Assembly: GCA_964625335.1 (NCBI GenBank)
Contig: CAZVBE010000006.1
Coordinates: forward strand, 38,017-102,016
Direction: 5' to 3'
Length of the DNA: 64,000 bases
Origin: CAZGUG01 sp964625335
Lineage (GTDB): Bacteria > Bacillota > Clostridia > Ch29
Part shown: piece after piece, positions 10,401-17,935 of the stretch
How positions within the stretch are numbered: position 1 is the stretch's first letter
Layout of the letters: every line of letters begins with the position of its first letter
Notes under the pieces: model-generated
Database searches by the model: none
The model's input: only the letters and a program-made list of their open reading frames with translations
What the model was told of the DNA's origin: nothing
Made by a program: the position numbers and the translations under genes

Positions 10401-11239
10401 TGCTGGATGACACGGAGCCCGGTGAGTACAGCGATGAGATAGCCAAAAGGCTTGAATGGGAATACCTGTACGGTAAATCAGCACAGCTTCCGGTGAAACT
10501 GTCGGTTACGGAACTTAAAAGACGGTCCGCCGTTGAATTTGCCGAAGAATATATATCCCTGGAGGCCTACCCCCGTCCTGTGGCCGTTAAACCCTCGTTT
10601 ATCGGTGAGGATACAGGCTTTGGCGCCGCCGATAAGGGCAGCATACTTCATTTTGTCATGCAGCATCTTGACCTTAAGGGTCCCCTGGACAGGGAGGGGA
10701 TAGAGGGTCAGGTGGAGAGGATGGTATCCCGCCACCTGCTTACATTGCAGGAGGCCCGGGTGGTGGATGCCGTTAAACTGGAAAAGTATTTCTGTTCCCC
10801 GCTGGGTCAGAGGATGCTTAAGGCCGACAGCCTAAGGAGGGAGGTTCCCTTTAACCTCGGTATAAAAAGCACCGATATATACGGGGAACTGGCTGCGGAC
10901 ATATACGGTGAGGAGACCATAATCCTCCAGGGGATTATAGACTGCTGTTTCGAAGAGGACGGCAAAATGATACTGATAGATTACAAGACCGATTATGTTT
11001 CGCATAGGGGATCGCGCGGCCCCGGGAAGCACGGTGACCATCCCAAACCGGGGGACAGGTCCGGCAAACCGGGGGACAGGCCGGATGTCTGGGCTTCCGA
11101 CAATGGAACGGAGTATATCAGGGAGAAGTACAGGTCGCAGATAGAGCATTATGCGGCGGCGCTTGAGCGTATTACAGGTAAAGAGGTTGCCGGTAAATAC
11201 CTGTATCTTTTCCACAACGGACAAACCATAGAATACTAA
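7424..11239 (+). CDS. addA: Helicase-exonuclease AddAB, subunit AddA
   Basis: This is the motor and nuclease subunit of the AddAB break-processing enzyme (superfamily 1 UvrD-like helicase plus a RecB-type nuclease). Walker A is AAAAGAGKT (24-32). Other helicase motifs are VDEYQDSN, GDVKQSIYRFRQARPE, MSIHKSKGLEFPVV and LYVAFTRAREKL. The nuclease motif LIDYKTDYV lies about 80 residues from the end. At 1271 residues it is a little longer than B. subtilis AddA. Part of the excess is a hydrophilic insert (HGEDAGGEENAADVDQPD, mid-protein), and part is a Gly/Pro/Lys-rich insert right after the nuclease motif in which KPGDR occurs twice, encoded by a 21-bp tandem repeat (see separate entry). It starts inside the addB stop. 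Confidence 0.97.
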   Translation: MSGTKWTGQQLEAITESGRNLLVAAAAGAGKTAVLVERIIRSITDSDNPVDIDRLLVVTFTNAAATEMRERIGAALEEALDRDPGSAKLQRQLSLINKATITTMHSFCLEVIRNNFHCIDIDPVFKVADETEVLLLKLEALEELFEERYEKADPEDGFIRLVECYGGKKDDLMLQQMVLDLYGFVQSHPWPGAWLREKAESFNLSEGEEFGSTGWAKVLTGNITTELKGLRDMMDSAVQIINGAPGLEAYLDTFLEDINNIEALTGLSGGSWDDMHRAFWSLEFGRLPRCGRNAGQDEKERVTDIRNKTKDRLRKMRDELFRFPSQEIIRDLRELYPLLKCLSDLVIDFEAKYSAKKKEKSVLDFNDLEHFCLEILTDKDPEGNIIPSKTALSYREGFVEILVDEYQDSNLVQEVIINAIAGEGGKPNVFVVGDVKQSIYRFRQARPELFMAKYNSYPSGTGLPDRKILLYKNFRSRENIINAVNMVFGQIMSRRVGELDYTEAEALNPGAVYPAPGETDAAAGGAVELHIMEREGQEDGSAQNEKKHGEDAGGEENAADVDQPDAVQSEAILIARRINQLVSPPAGQTPFRVYDGRLGQYRDVKYRDIVVLLRATRNWAETFVEEFELAGIPVYADTSAGYFQTVEIQVMMSLLKIIDNPMQDIPILSVLRSPVGGFCPEELIDIRLCDREKPFYQAMKILAGDADGQTAQKVRDFIERLDGWRDKAAHMSTDQLIWHLFADTGYYSYTGTMPGGMQKQANLRMLYERARQYEETSYRGLFNFINFIDRLKLSSGDMGSAKILGENENVVRIMSIHKSKGLEFPVVIVAGCGKGFNFQDTTRRLLVHQDLGFGPEYIDPEKRISYSTLAKQALKYKIKLESLSEEMRILYVAFTRAREKLIITGSARNLDKRLAGWQRSPDSAGLKLPEYQVMTAGNYLDWLCPSIIGLSDGNSGQNGSLWEIKIWEKGSLLRENTAAAGEGSLKADDIRKLLDDTEPGEYSDEIAKRLEWEYLYGKSAQLPVKLSVTELKRRSAVEFAEEYISLEAYPRPVAVKPSFIGEDTGFGAADKGSILHFVMQHLDLKGPLDREGIEGQVERMVSRHLLTLQEARVVDAVKLEKYFCSPLGQRMLKADSLRREVPFNLGIKSTDIYGELAADIYGEETIILQGIIDCCFEEDGKMILIDYKTDYVSHRGSRGPGKHGDHPKPGDRSGKPGDRPDVWASDNGTEYIREKYRSQIEHYAAALERITGKEVAGKYLYLFHNGQTIEY
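11045..11085 (+). repeat. 21-bp tandem repeat inside addA
   Basis: Two near-identical units starting AAACCGGGGGACAGG (11045-11065 and 11066-11085) encode the repeated KPGDR stretch in the AddA nuclease domain. The frame is kept. Confidence 0.8.
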
Positions 11240-11276
11240 TGCGGCAGGGGACAGTTATTTTTCAGGAGGTGAAGCC

Positions 11277-12533
11277 ATGCGCATATTACATACATCAGAC
11301 TGGCATCTGGGACGGCGGTTGGAAAGCATAAACCGCATAGAGGAACAGAGAGAGTTTGTTGACCAGCTCTGCGACATTGCGGACAGCGAAAATATTGACC
11401 TGGTGCTGGTAGCCGGGGACGTTTATGACAGCTATAACCCGTCCGCCGCGGCGGAGGAACTGTTCTACTATGCCCTGGAAAGGCTGAATGCCGGCGGTAC
11501 CAGGGCAGTGGTGGTTATTGCCGGTAACCACGACAATCCCGAGCGGTTGTGCGCATCCAACCCGCTGGCGGTCAAAAGCGGGATAGTACTGTTGGGCTAT
11601 CCTGGGAGCCGGGCCGTTGCGGATAAGGGCAGCGGCGGCAGGATACAAGTGACGGATTCCGGGCCGGGGTGGCTGGAAGCCGGTATTTCCCGGTGCGGGC
11701 AAAGCGCCGTTGTATTAACTCTTCCCTACCCTTCCGAGGCAAGGCTTGAACAGCTTTTATCGGAGGAAGCCGACGAGGCTAAGCTGCAGAGGGCGTATTC
11801 AGACAGGATTGCAGACATTATTGCCGGGTTAAGCAGCAGATACAGAAAGGATACGGTGAATCTGGCAGTCAGCCATATATTTGTAAACGGCGGCAAACAG
11901 TCGGAATCCGAGAGGACGCTGCAGGTAGGCGGAGCTCTGACTGTGGAGCCGGAGGTTCTTCCCGGCCTGGCCCATTTTACAGCGCTGGGTCATCTTCACA
12001 GGTCCCAGCGGGTAAAGGCCGCACCCTGTCCCGCCTATTATTCAGGCTCGCCCCTTGCCTACAGCTTTTCAGAATCCGATTATGCAAAGGCCCTTTATAT
12101 AATCGATGCGGTACCGGGAAAACCGGCGGATATACGGGAGATTTATTTAAGCTGTGGCAGACCTCTCAAAAGATGGATTGCCGTGGACGGTATGGAGCAG
12201 GCCCTGAAGTGGGGCCAGGAGGGGAAAGACAAGTATGCGTGGATTGACCTGGAGGTACATACCGACAGGACAATCACCATGGAGGAGCAAAGAATTCTAA
12301 GGAAATTAAACCCGGGGATACTCAACATAAGGCCGGTGATAAAGCAGCAGGACTGCCTGCCTCCGGATTATGAGAACCGGGAAACAAAAAAGGCAGACCA
12401 ACTGTTCAGGGACTATTATTTGTACAAAACCAAGACCGAGATATCCGAAGAACTGATGGGCGCATTTCTGGACATACTGAATGACAGCGGGGAATTAGAG
12501 GAACAGGATGACACGGGAGGTGACGGGGCATGA
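11277..12533 (+). CDS. sbcD: Exonuclease SbcCD, nuclease subunit SbcD
   Basis: This Mre11-type metallophosphoesterase (418 residues), with SbcC, opens hairpins and trims protein-blocked DNA ends. The phosphoesterase motifs appear in order: SDWHLG (7-12), GDVYDS (47-52), GNHDN, the later His in VSHIFVNGG, and GHLHRSQ. The ATG has a strong CAGGAGGTG ribosome site 37 nt after addA, so the four repair genes probably share a transcript. Its stop overlaps the sbcC start (ATGA). Confidence 0.97.
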   Translation: MRILHTSDWHLGRRLESINRIEEQREFVDQLCDIADSENIDLVLVAGDVYDSYNPSAAAEELFYYALERLNAGGTRAVVVIAGNHDNPERLCASNPLAVKSGIVLLGYPGSRAVADKGSGGRIQVTDSGPGWLEAGISRCGQSAVVLTLPYPSEARLEQLLSEEADEAKLQRAYSDRIADIIAGLSSRYRKDTVNLAVSHIFVNGGKQSESERTLQVGGALTVEPEVLPGLAHFTALGHLHRSQRVKAAPCPAYYSGSPLAYSFSESDYAKALYIIDAVPGKPADIREIYLSCGRPLKRWIAVDGMEQALKWGQEGKDKYAWIDLEVHTDRTITMEEQRILRKLNPGILNIRPVIKQQDCLPPDYENRETKKADQLFRDYYLYKTKTEISEELMGAFLDILNDSGELEEQDDTGGDGA

Positions 12534-15500
12534 GGCCAAGGCACCTTGAAATAGAGGGACTGCAGAGCTTTAAGGATGTGCAGAGGATAGACTTCGACCG
12601 GTTGGGTGAAACGGGTCTGTTTGGTATATTCGGGCCTACCGGAAGCGGTAAGTCCACAGTCCTTGATGCCATAACCCTGGCATTATACGGTAATGTCCAG
12701 AGGGCGGGCAGGGGTACCCAGGGTATAGTCAATACCGACGCGGACGAGGTCAGGGCATGCTTCAACTTTGACCTTTTAAAGGACGGGGCCAGAAGAGCTT
12801 ACAGGGTTGAACGGGTTTACAGAAAAAAGAAAGGCTCGGATACCTTTGTCGAGAACAGGCTGGCAAGGCTGTCCGAGATTACAAAGGACGGCGAATATAT
12901 AGTGATTGCCGACAAGCTGGGGGATGTAAACGGCAAAGTAGAGGAGCTGATAGGGCTAAGGCCCGACGATTTTACCCGGTCGGTGGTGCTGCCCCAGAAT
13001 AAGTTCCAGGAATTTTTGCTGCTTGAAGGGGCAAAAAGAAGAGAGATGCTTGAGAGGATTTTTTACCTCGGGGAGTATGGAAGGCAGCTTACCGAGAAGG
13101 TGGGGAAAAGACTGGGCCATGTCAAAACCTGTCTCGCCGAGGTTGGAGGAGCCATATCTTCCCTTGGTGACGTATCTCCGGAAGCCCTTGAGGATGCCGA
13201 AAACAGTATGAAGGCAGCCCTTGCACTTAAGGATAAGGCGGGCAGGGAGCTGGAACTGGCGGAGGGCCGCTTTAATCAGGCCAAAGAGGTATGGGACCTG
13301 CAGGCGGAGTTGGAAGATATAAACCGGGAAGAGCAGGAGCTTATATCCCGTCAGCGGGTGGTGGAAGAAAACCGCAGGCTGTACGATCAGGCGATCAGGG
13401 CAGGGGAGCTGGCGGATGCTATCGTAAAATACAACCGGCTGCAGACGAATTTGGAGAATACCATGACCCGGTTGGAGACTGTATACAGCGGGTTGTCCCG
13501 TCTGGACGGGGAACTGCAAAGGACAACAGGGCTGTATGATGCAAGTAGGGAGCAGGCGGAAAATGAGAAGCCGGGGCTGATAGAAAAGCGGTCAAAACTT
13601 AGGGATGCCCTGGCGATAGAGACCGAAATATCAGATATTGACACGCGTTTGGAGGAGCTCCGGAAACAGTATGGCGACACTGACAGGTCGGCAAAGGAAA
13701 AGGACGAAGGGATCAAAGCCTTAAGGTTACAATTGGAAGGCGTAGACAAGGATGTCCGGGAGGGCAGGCAAAAAATTGATACGCTGAGGGTGGAACCGGA
13801 ATACAGAAGGGATATCCAAAAAGGGGCCAGGCTGGAGGAGGAACTCGAAAGACTTGCAGAGGAATTAAAAAAGCACCGACAGGACTTTGACAAGGTCACC
13901 GACAGAATAAAGGCCCTGGAAGATGAGCTTAAAAGTATTACTGCAGGGAAACAGGATATCCTCAGACGGCTGCAGGAGTTAAAGGACAGACAGGCAGAAC
14001 TTGAAAGCAAAAAGCCCGGCCGGCGGGAGGATATAATGCGGGATATTGACCGGTTCCACGAGCTGCAGCTCAAGTGTCAGACCCTAAGGGCAGCGGCGGC
14101 CGGTATTGATGCATTGAAGGAAAGGCATGAAGGAATAAAGCTGCTGGCCGGGCAGCAGGCAGCAGAGCTCGAAAGCGGTAAGTCGGGCAGGGAGGCCCTT
14201 TTGCAAAAACTGGAGGCCCGCAGGCAGGAAGCCGAGGTTATAAGGCTGCAGTACGAAAAGAATACGGCGTTTCTCCTTGCAAGGAATTTGAAGGAAAACG
14301 AGGCCTGCCCGGTATGCGGCTCGACCCACCATCCCAGGCCTGCAGCCCGGCATGATACAGAAGGGGATAAGGATATTGAGCTGCAGTTGAAAGGTGCCCG
14401 GGAAAAGCTTGAACAGGCCGAACAGCTGTACAGGGAATTTGAAAACAAGTACCTGGTTCTTCAGGAACAGTTCAGGGGCAATGAAGCGCAGCGGCTGCAG
14501 GTATCCGAAGAATTGGCAAAGGCCCGGGACGGGTACCGTAAGCTTATAAAGCAGCTGCCCGGTAATATGCAAAGTTTTGATATGCAGAGGCTGGAGGAGG
14601 AGTTGGCCGGAATGGCTCTGCATAACCAGAACAAGCTTGCCGCCCTTGAAGAATGGGAAAGATTGGCTGCGCAGGTTAACGAGGACATACAAAGCCTGTT
14701 ACAGGAGCGTTCGGATATGTCGGTTGCATATAACAGCAAGAAGGCGGAACTCGAGCTTAATTGTCAGAGCCTGGACAGCATTAATGAATTGCTGAAAAAC
14801 GCTTCCGGCCTTTTGGACCACAAAACAAAGGAATACAAAGGGTTTTTGTCTGCCTTTGATATAGACAGTGCCCGCAAAGAGCTGGAGTCGACAGAAGATA
14901 AGGACAGGCAGGTCCGGGAGCTGCAGGGCAAACAGGAGCAGCTGCAGCAGAAGGATAAAAACCTGAGGGATGCCCTGGAGGGACTTACTGCAGAAAAACA
15001 TAAGCTTGGCAGCCAATTATCTGTAATCCAAACCGAGGGCAAAAGCCTGAATGAGCGAAAAGCAAACCAGGAAAACAGGATCAGGGAGCTGACGGGGGGC
15101 AGGGATGTCCAAACCGCCCTGGAGGCCGTCGGCAAGAGGCTTGGGGAGCTTCAGATGCGAGAGAAGGAGCTTGGCGCAATAGTAAAGGAGCTGGAGACAA
15201 AGCATAATGAAATGTCCGGTCGCAAAAGTGCACTGGAAAACCAGAAGCGTATATATAAGCAGGGCCTGGATGCCGAAAAAGAGAGTTTGCAGGACAGCCT
15301 GAAAGAAAAGGGCTTTGGGAGCATGGAACAGGCGCAAAAAGCCCTGCTGTCCGAGGAAGAGTGCCAGGCCTTAAATGACGGGATACAGCAATACGACAAA
15401 CAGCTTGCCGATATTAAGGCCCGGAAAAACATGTACCTGAAAAAGCTTAAGGGACGTACAGTTACCGAAGAGGACTGGAACCGGATAAACCAACAGTACA

Positions 15501-16138
15501 GCCGGAAGAAACAGCACAGGGAAGAGGCAATATCAAAGTATGAGGAGGCAAGGGTAAGCTGCAGCCGGCTAAAAGACAACTATAACAGGTGGATAAAGCT
15601 GGATAAGGAGTACCGGGAACACCAAAGGAAAGCGGAAATGCTGGAGCAAATACAAAGGCTTCTGCGGGGCAACAGCTTTGTAGAATATATTTCGGAGGAG
15701 AGGCTTAAATACATTGCCCGGGAAGCCTCCGAGACCCTAGGCGTGCTGACTAAATACCGGTATGCACTGGAGCTTGATACCGGCCAGGGTTTTGTGATAA
15801 GGGACTATGCCAATGGAGGCGTATGCAGGGCGGTATCCACGCTGTCCGGGGGAGAGACCTTTCTCACTTCCCTTTCACTGGCTTTGGCGCTGTCAAAACA
15901 GATTCAGCTTAAGGGCCAGAGCCCGCTGGAATTTTTCTTTTTGGATGAGGGTTTTGGCACACTGGACAGCAGCCTTTTAGACACCGTCATAGATGCCCTT
16001 GAAAGGCTCAGTTCAAGACAGCGTGTCATAGGTGTTATCAGCCATGTGCCCGAACTGAAAAACAGGATAGCACGGCGGCTGATAGTGGAGCCCCCTTCGG
16101 TTTACGGCGAAGGCAGCAGGGTCAGGATGGAAAAATAA
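12530..16138 (+). CDS. sbcC: Exonuclease SbcCD, ATPase subunit SbcC
   Basis: This is a Rad50-type SMC-like ATPase of 1202 residues. Walker A is GPTGSGKST (35-43). Two long Glu/Lys/Leu/Gln-rich coiled-coil arms flank a zinc hook with CPVC (Cys593 and Cys596). The ABC signature LSGGE is at 1105-1109 and Walker B FFFLDEGFG is near 1135-1143. The coiled coils fold back so that the hook joins two SbcCD complexes. The start overlaps the sbcD stop. It is the last gene of the repair run; the ilv promoter begins 25 bp after its stop. Confidence 0.97.
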   Translation: MRPRHLEIEGLQSFKDVQRIDFDRLGETGLFGIFGPTGSGKSTVLDAITLALYGNVQRAGRGTQGIVNTDADEVRACFNFDLLKDGARRAYRVERVYRKKKGSDTFVENRLARLSEITKDGEYIVIADKLGDVNGKVEELIGLRPDDFTRSVVLPQNKFQEFLLLEGAKRREMLERIFYLGEYGRQLTEKVGKRLGHVKTCLAEVGGAISSLGDVSPEALEDAENSMKAALALKDKAGRELELAEGRFNQAKEVWDLQAELEDINREEQELISRQRVVEENRRLYDQAIRAGELADAIVKYNRLQTNLENTMTRLETVYSGLSRLDGELQRTTGLYDASREQAENEKPGLIEKRSKLRDALAIETEISDIDTRLEELRKQYGDTDRSAKEKDEGIKALRLQLEGVDKDVREGRQKIDTLRVEPEYRRDIQKGARLEEELERLAEELKKHRQDFDKVTDRIKALEDELKSITAGKQDILRRLQELKDRQAELESKKPGRREDIMRDIDRFHELQLKCQTLRAAAAGIDALKERHEGIKLLAGQQAAELESGKSGREALLQKLEARRQEAEVIRLQYEKNTAFLLARNLKENEACPVCGSTHHPRPAARHDTEGDKDIELQLKGAREKLEQAEQLYREFENKYLVLQEQFRGNEAQRLQVSEELAKARDGYRKLIKQLPGNMQSFDMQRLEEELAGMALHNQNKLAALEEWERLAAQVNEDIQSLLQERSDMSVAYNSKKAELELNCQSLDSINELLKNASGLLDHKTKEYKGFLSAFDIDSARKELESTEDKDRQVRELQGKQEQLQQKDKNLRDALEGLTAEKHKLGSQLSVIQTEGKSLNERKANQENRIRELTGGRDVQTALEAVGKRLGELQMREKELGAIVKELETKHNEMSGRKSALENQKRIYKQGLDAEKESLQDSLKEKGFGSMEQAQKALLSEEECQALNDGIQQYDKQLADIKARKNMYLKKLKGRTVTEEDWNRINQQYSRKKQHREEAISKYEEARVSCSRLKDNYNRWIKLDKEYREHQRKAEMLEQIQRLLRGNSFVEYISEERLKYIAREASETLGVLTKYRYALELDTGQGFVIRDYANGGVCRAVSTLSGGETFLTSLSLALALSKQIQLKGQSPLEFFFLDEGFGTLDSSLLDTVIDALERLSSRQRVIGVISHVPELKNRIARRLIVEPPSVYGEGSRVRMEK

Positions 16139-16162
16139 TTTCAAATATTTTTAAATTTTGTA

Positions 16163-16191
16163 TTGACAGGTCATCCGAACCCTGCTAGAAT
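16163..16191 (+). promoter_or_regulatory. Sigma-A promoter of the ilvNCDB operon
   Basis: TTGACA (16163-16168), a 17-nt spacer, then TAGAAT (16186-16191). Transcription would start near 16198, just ahead of the T-box leader. Confidence 0.9.
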
Positions 16192-16199
16192 ACATACTA

Positions 16200-16496
16200 A
16201 TATTAAAAAAAGACAATACAGAGAATAAAGGCTGTGAAGGAGACAGGCATTTTGACCCTTTAGCTTCAGAGAGTCGGTGGATGGTGCGAACCGATACTAA
16301 GGCGGAATGCGTATCCCTCCTGAGCTGTTTCCCAGAAGTACGAGTAAGGGAAAAACGGTAAGCCCCGTTACAGGCAAGGGTTTGATGGAACCTGGAGAGT
16401 GGTTTCTATAGTGATATAGAAGCAAATTAGGGTGGTAACGCGTGGAGTATATCCCCGTCCCTGCATACGTTTGGATGCAGTGACGGGGATTTTTGA
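16200..16496 (+). ncRNA. T-box leader (tRNA-sensing riboswitch) with terminator
   Basis: The region shows the hallmarks of a T-box. A stem I has the conserved AGAGAG and GGTGCGAACC apical elements (16268-16292). The T-box sequence TTAGGGTGGTAACGCG is at 16427-16442. A terminator follows, with ATCCCCGTC pairing to GACGGGGAT (16451-16459 and 16482-16490), an inner CTGCAT/ATGCAG stem, and TTTTT. The UGGU in the T-box fits a tRNA with discriminator A, as for Ile, Val and Leu. The specifier loop should lie just 5' of CTCC at 16317-16320. The overlapping GTA (Val) and ATC (Ile) triplets at 16312-16315 both fit, and I cannot choose between them. Uncharged tRNA would favour antitermination into ilvN. 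Confidence 0.95.
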
Positions 16497-16537
16497 TTCT
16501 CCGGGCGAAAATACAGGCGAAAAGGAGGAATGAAACG

Positions 16538-16816
16538 GTGAAACGTCATGTGATGTCGGTGCTGATGGAGAATAACCCCATTACCTTTAACCGGGTTTCG
16601 GGGCTGCTTGCCAGGAAGGGTTATTGGATAGAGAACCTTACCTTTGGGGGTACCGAAGACCCGGAGGTATCCCGTATGACCTTTGCAGTTACCTGTGAAG
16701 GATGGACCGAGGGCCAGTTAAAGAATCAGCTGGAAAAGCTTGTGGATGTACTAAAAACAGAGCCGAAACAGGGGGCTTCATATTACAGCGGAGCAGTCCT
16801 TGCCAGGGCAAAATAG
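16538..16816 (+). CDS. ilvN: Acetolactate synthase small (regulatory) subunit, short ACT-only form
   Basis: This is a 92-93 residue ACT-domain protein, the short type of AHAS regulatory subunit. The GTG at 16538 is chosen because AGGAGG (16523-16528) lies 9 nt upstream. The frame is open further 5', but only into the T-box terminator. The visible core is RVSGLLARKGYWIENLTFGG and EDPEVSRMTF. The usual Pro-Gly-Val-Leu turn after the first strand reads NPITF here, so the residues that bind valine in related subunits may be altered. It leads ilvC by 12 nt. Its large-subunit partner is most likely ilvB at 19620. Confidence 0.85.
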   Translation: MKRHVMSVLMENNPITFNRVSGLLARKGYWIENLTFGGTEDPEVSRMTFAVTCEGWTEGQLKNQLEKLVDVLKTEPKQGASYYSGAVLARAK

Positions 16817-16828
16817 GGGGAGTTTAAT

Positions 16829-17821
16829 ATGACAAAAATGTATTATCAAAACGACTGCAATTTGGAGCTTTTGAAGGATAAGACGGTTGCTGTAATAGGC
16901 TATGGGAGCCAGGGCCATGCCCATGCGCAAAACCTCATGGATTCCGGAGTAAAGGTTGTTGTGGGGCTGTACAGCGGAAGCAGGTCGTGGAAAACAGCCG
17001 AGAATGACGGGTTTAAGGTAATGGAGGCATCCGGGGCTGCAGAGTGTGCCGACCTTATTATAATGCTGGTTAACGATGATGTGCAGCCCAGGCTGTACAA
17101 GGAAAGCATACAGCCCCACCTTACGGCGGGCAAAGCCCTTTTGTTTGCCCACGGGTTTAATGTTCATTACAACCAGATAGTGCCTCCGGAGGATGTCGAT
17201 GTGTTCATGATAGCCCCCAAGGGGCCCGGGCATACGGTGCGCAGCCAGTTTTTGGAGGGAAGGGGAGTCCCCTGCCTGATTGCAGTGTACCGGGACGCAA
17301 CCGGAAAAGCCAGGGATTTGGCGCTGGCCTATGCAGCAGGCATAGGGGGAGCAAGGGCAGGGTTGGTTGAGACAACCTTCAAGGAGGAGACCGAGACAGA
17401 CCTGTTTGGAGAGCAGGCGGTCTTGTGCGGAGGAGTATGCGAGTTAATGAAAGCGGGATTTGAAACCCTGGTGGAAGCCGGTTATCAGCCCGAAAGCGCA
17501 TATTTCGAATGCCTTCATGAGATGAAGCTTATAGTGGACCTTATCAACCAGGGAGGCCTGAGTTTTATGAGACATTCGATAAGCGACACTGCTGAATATG
17601 GGGATTATATGGTGGGGAAAAGGATAATAACCGATCAGACAAGGCAGGAGATGAAAAGGGTTCTGGCCGAGATACAGGATGGCACCTTTGCGAAGGGTTG
17701 GATTTTGGAAAACAGGGTCAACCGTCCGGTGTTCAATTCCAGGAGGAAGATGGAACAAAGCCACAAAATTGAGCAGGTGGGAAAAGAACTGAGAAAAATG
17801 ATGAGTTGGATAAATAAATAG
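16829..17821 (+). CDS. ilvC: Ketol-acid reductoisomerase
   Basis: IlvC carries out the second step of valine and isoleucine synthesis: isomerisation and NAD(P)H reduction of acetolactate or acetohydroxybutyrate. The 330 residues match class I enzymes. The Rossmann motif is VIGYGSQGHAHAQNL (about 19-33). The cofactor-specificity loop reads GLYSGSRSWKTAEN, and the catalytic half has ETDLFGEQ and HEMKLIVDLI. The ribosome site is GGGGGAG. It is the second gene of the T-box-controlled operon, and an 114-nt spacer with a weak hairpin precedes ilvD. Confidence 0.97.
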   Translation: MTKMYYQNDCNLELLKDKTVAVIGYGSQGHAHAQNLMDSGVKVVVGLYSGSRSWKTAENDGFKVMEASGAAECADLIIMLVNDDVQPRLYKESIQPHLTAGKALLFAHGFNVHYNQIVPPEDVDVFMIAPKGPGHTVRSQFLEGRGVPCLIAVYRDATGKARDLALAYAAGIGGARAGLVETTFKEETETDLFGEQAVLCGGVCELMKAGFETLVEAGYQPESAYFECLHEMKLIVDLINQGGLSFMRHSISDTAEYGDYMVGKRIITDQTRQEMKRVLAEIQDGTFAKGWILENRVNRPVFNSRRKMEQSHKIEQVGKELRKMMSWINK

Positions 17822-17935
17822 AAAAGGGTTTAAAAGCAGCGGCTTGCAGCAGGCGAAAACAACCGTGAAAAGCGGCCGTTTTGCTTAGAACCTGGCATAT
17901 ACAGGAAGGTGTTATTGTCTGTGAGGAGGGTGTAT

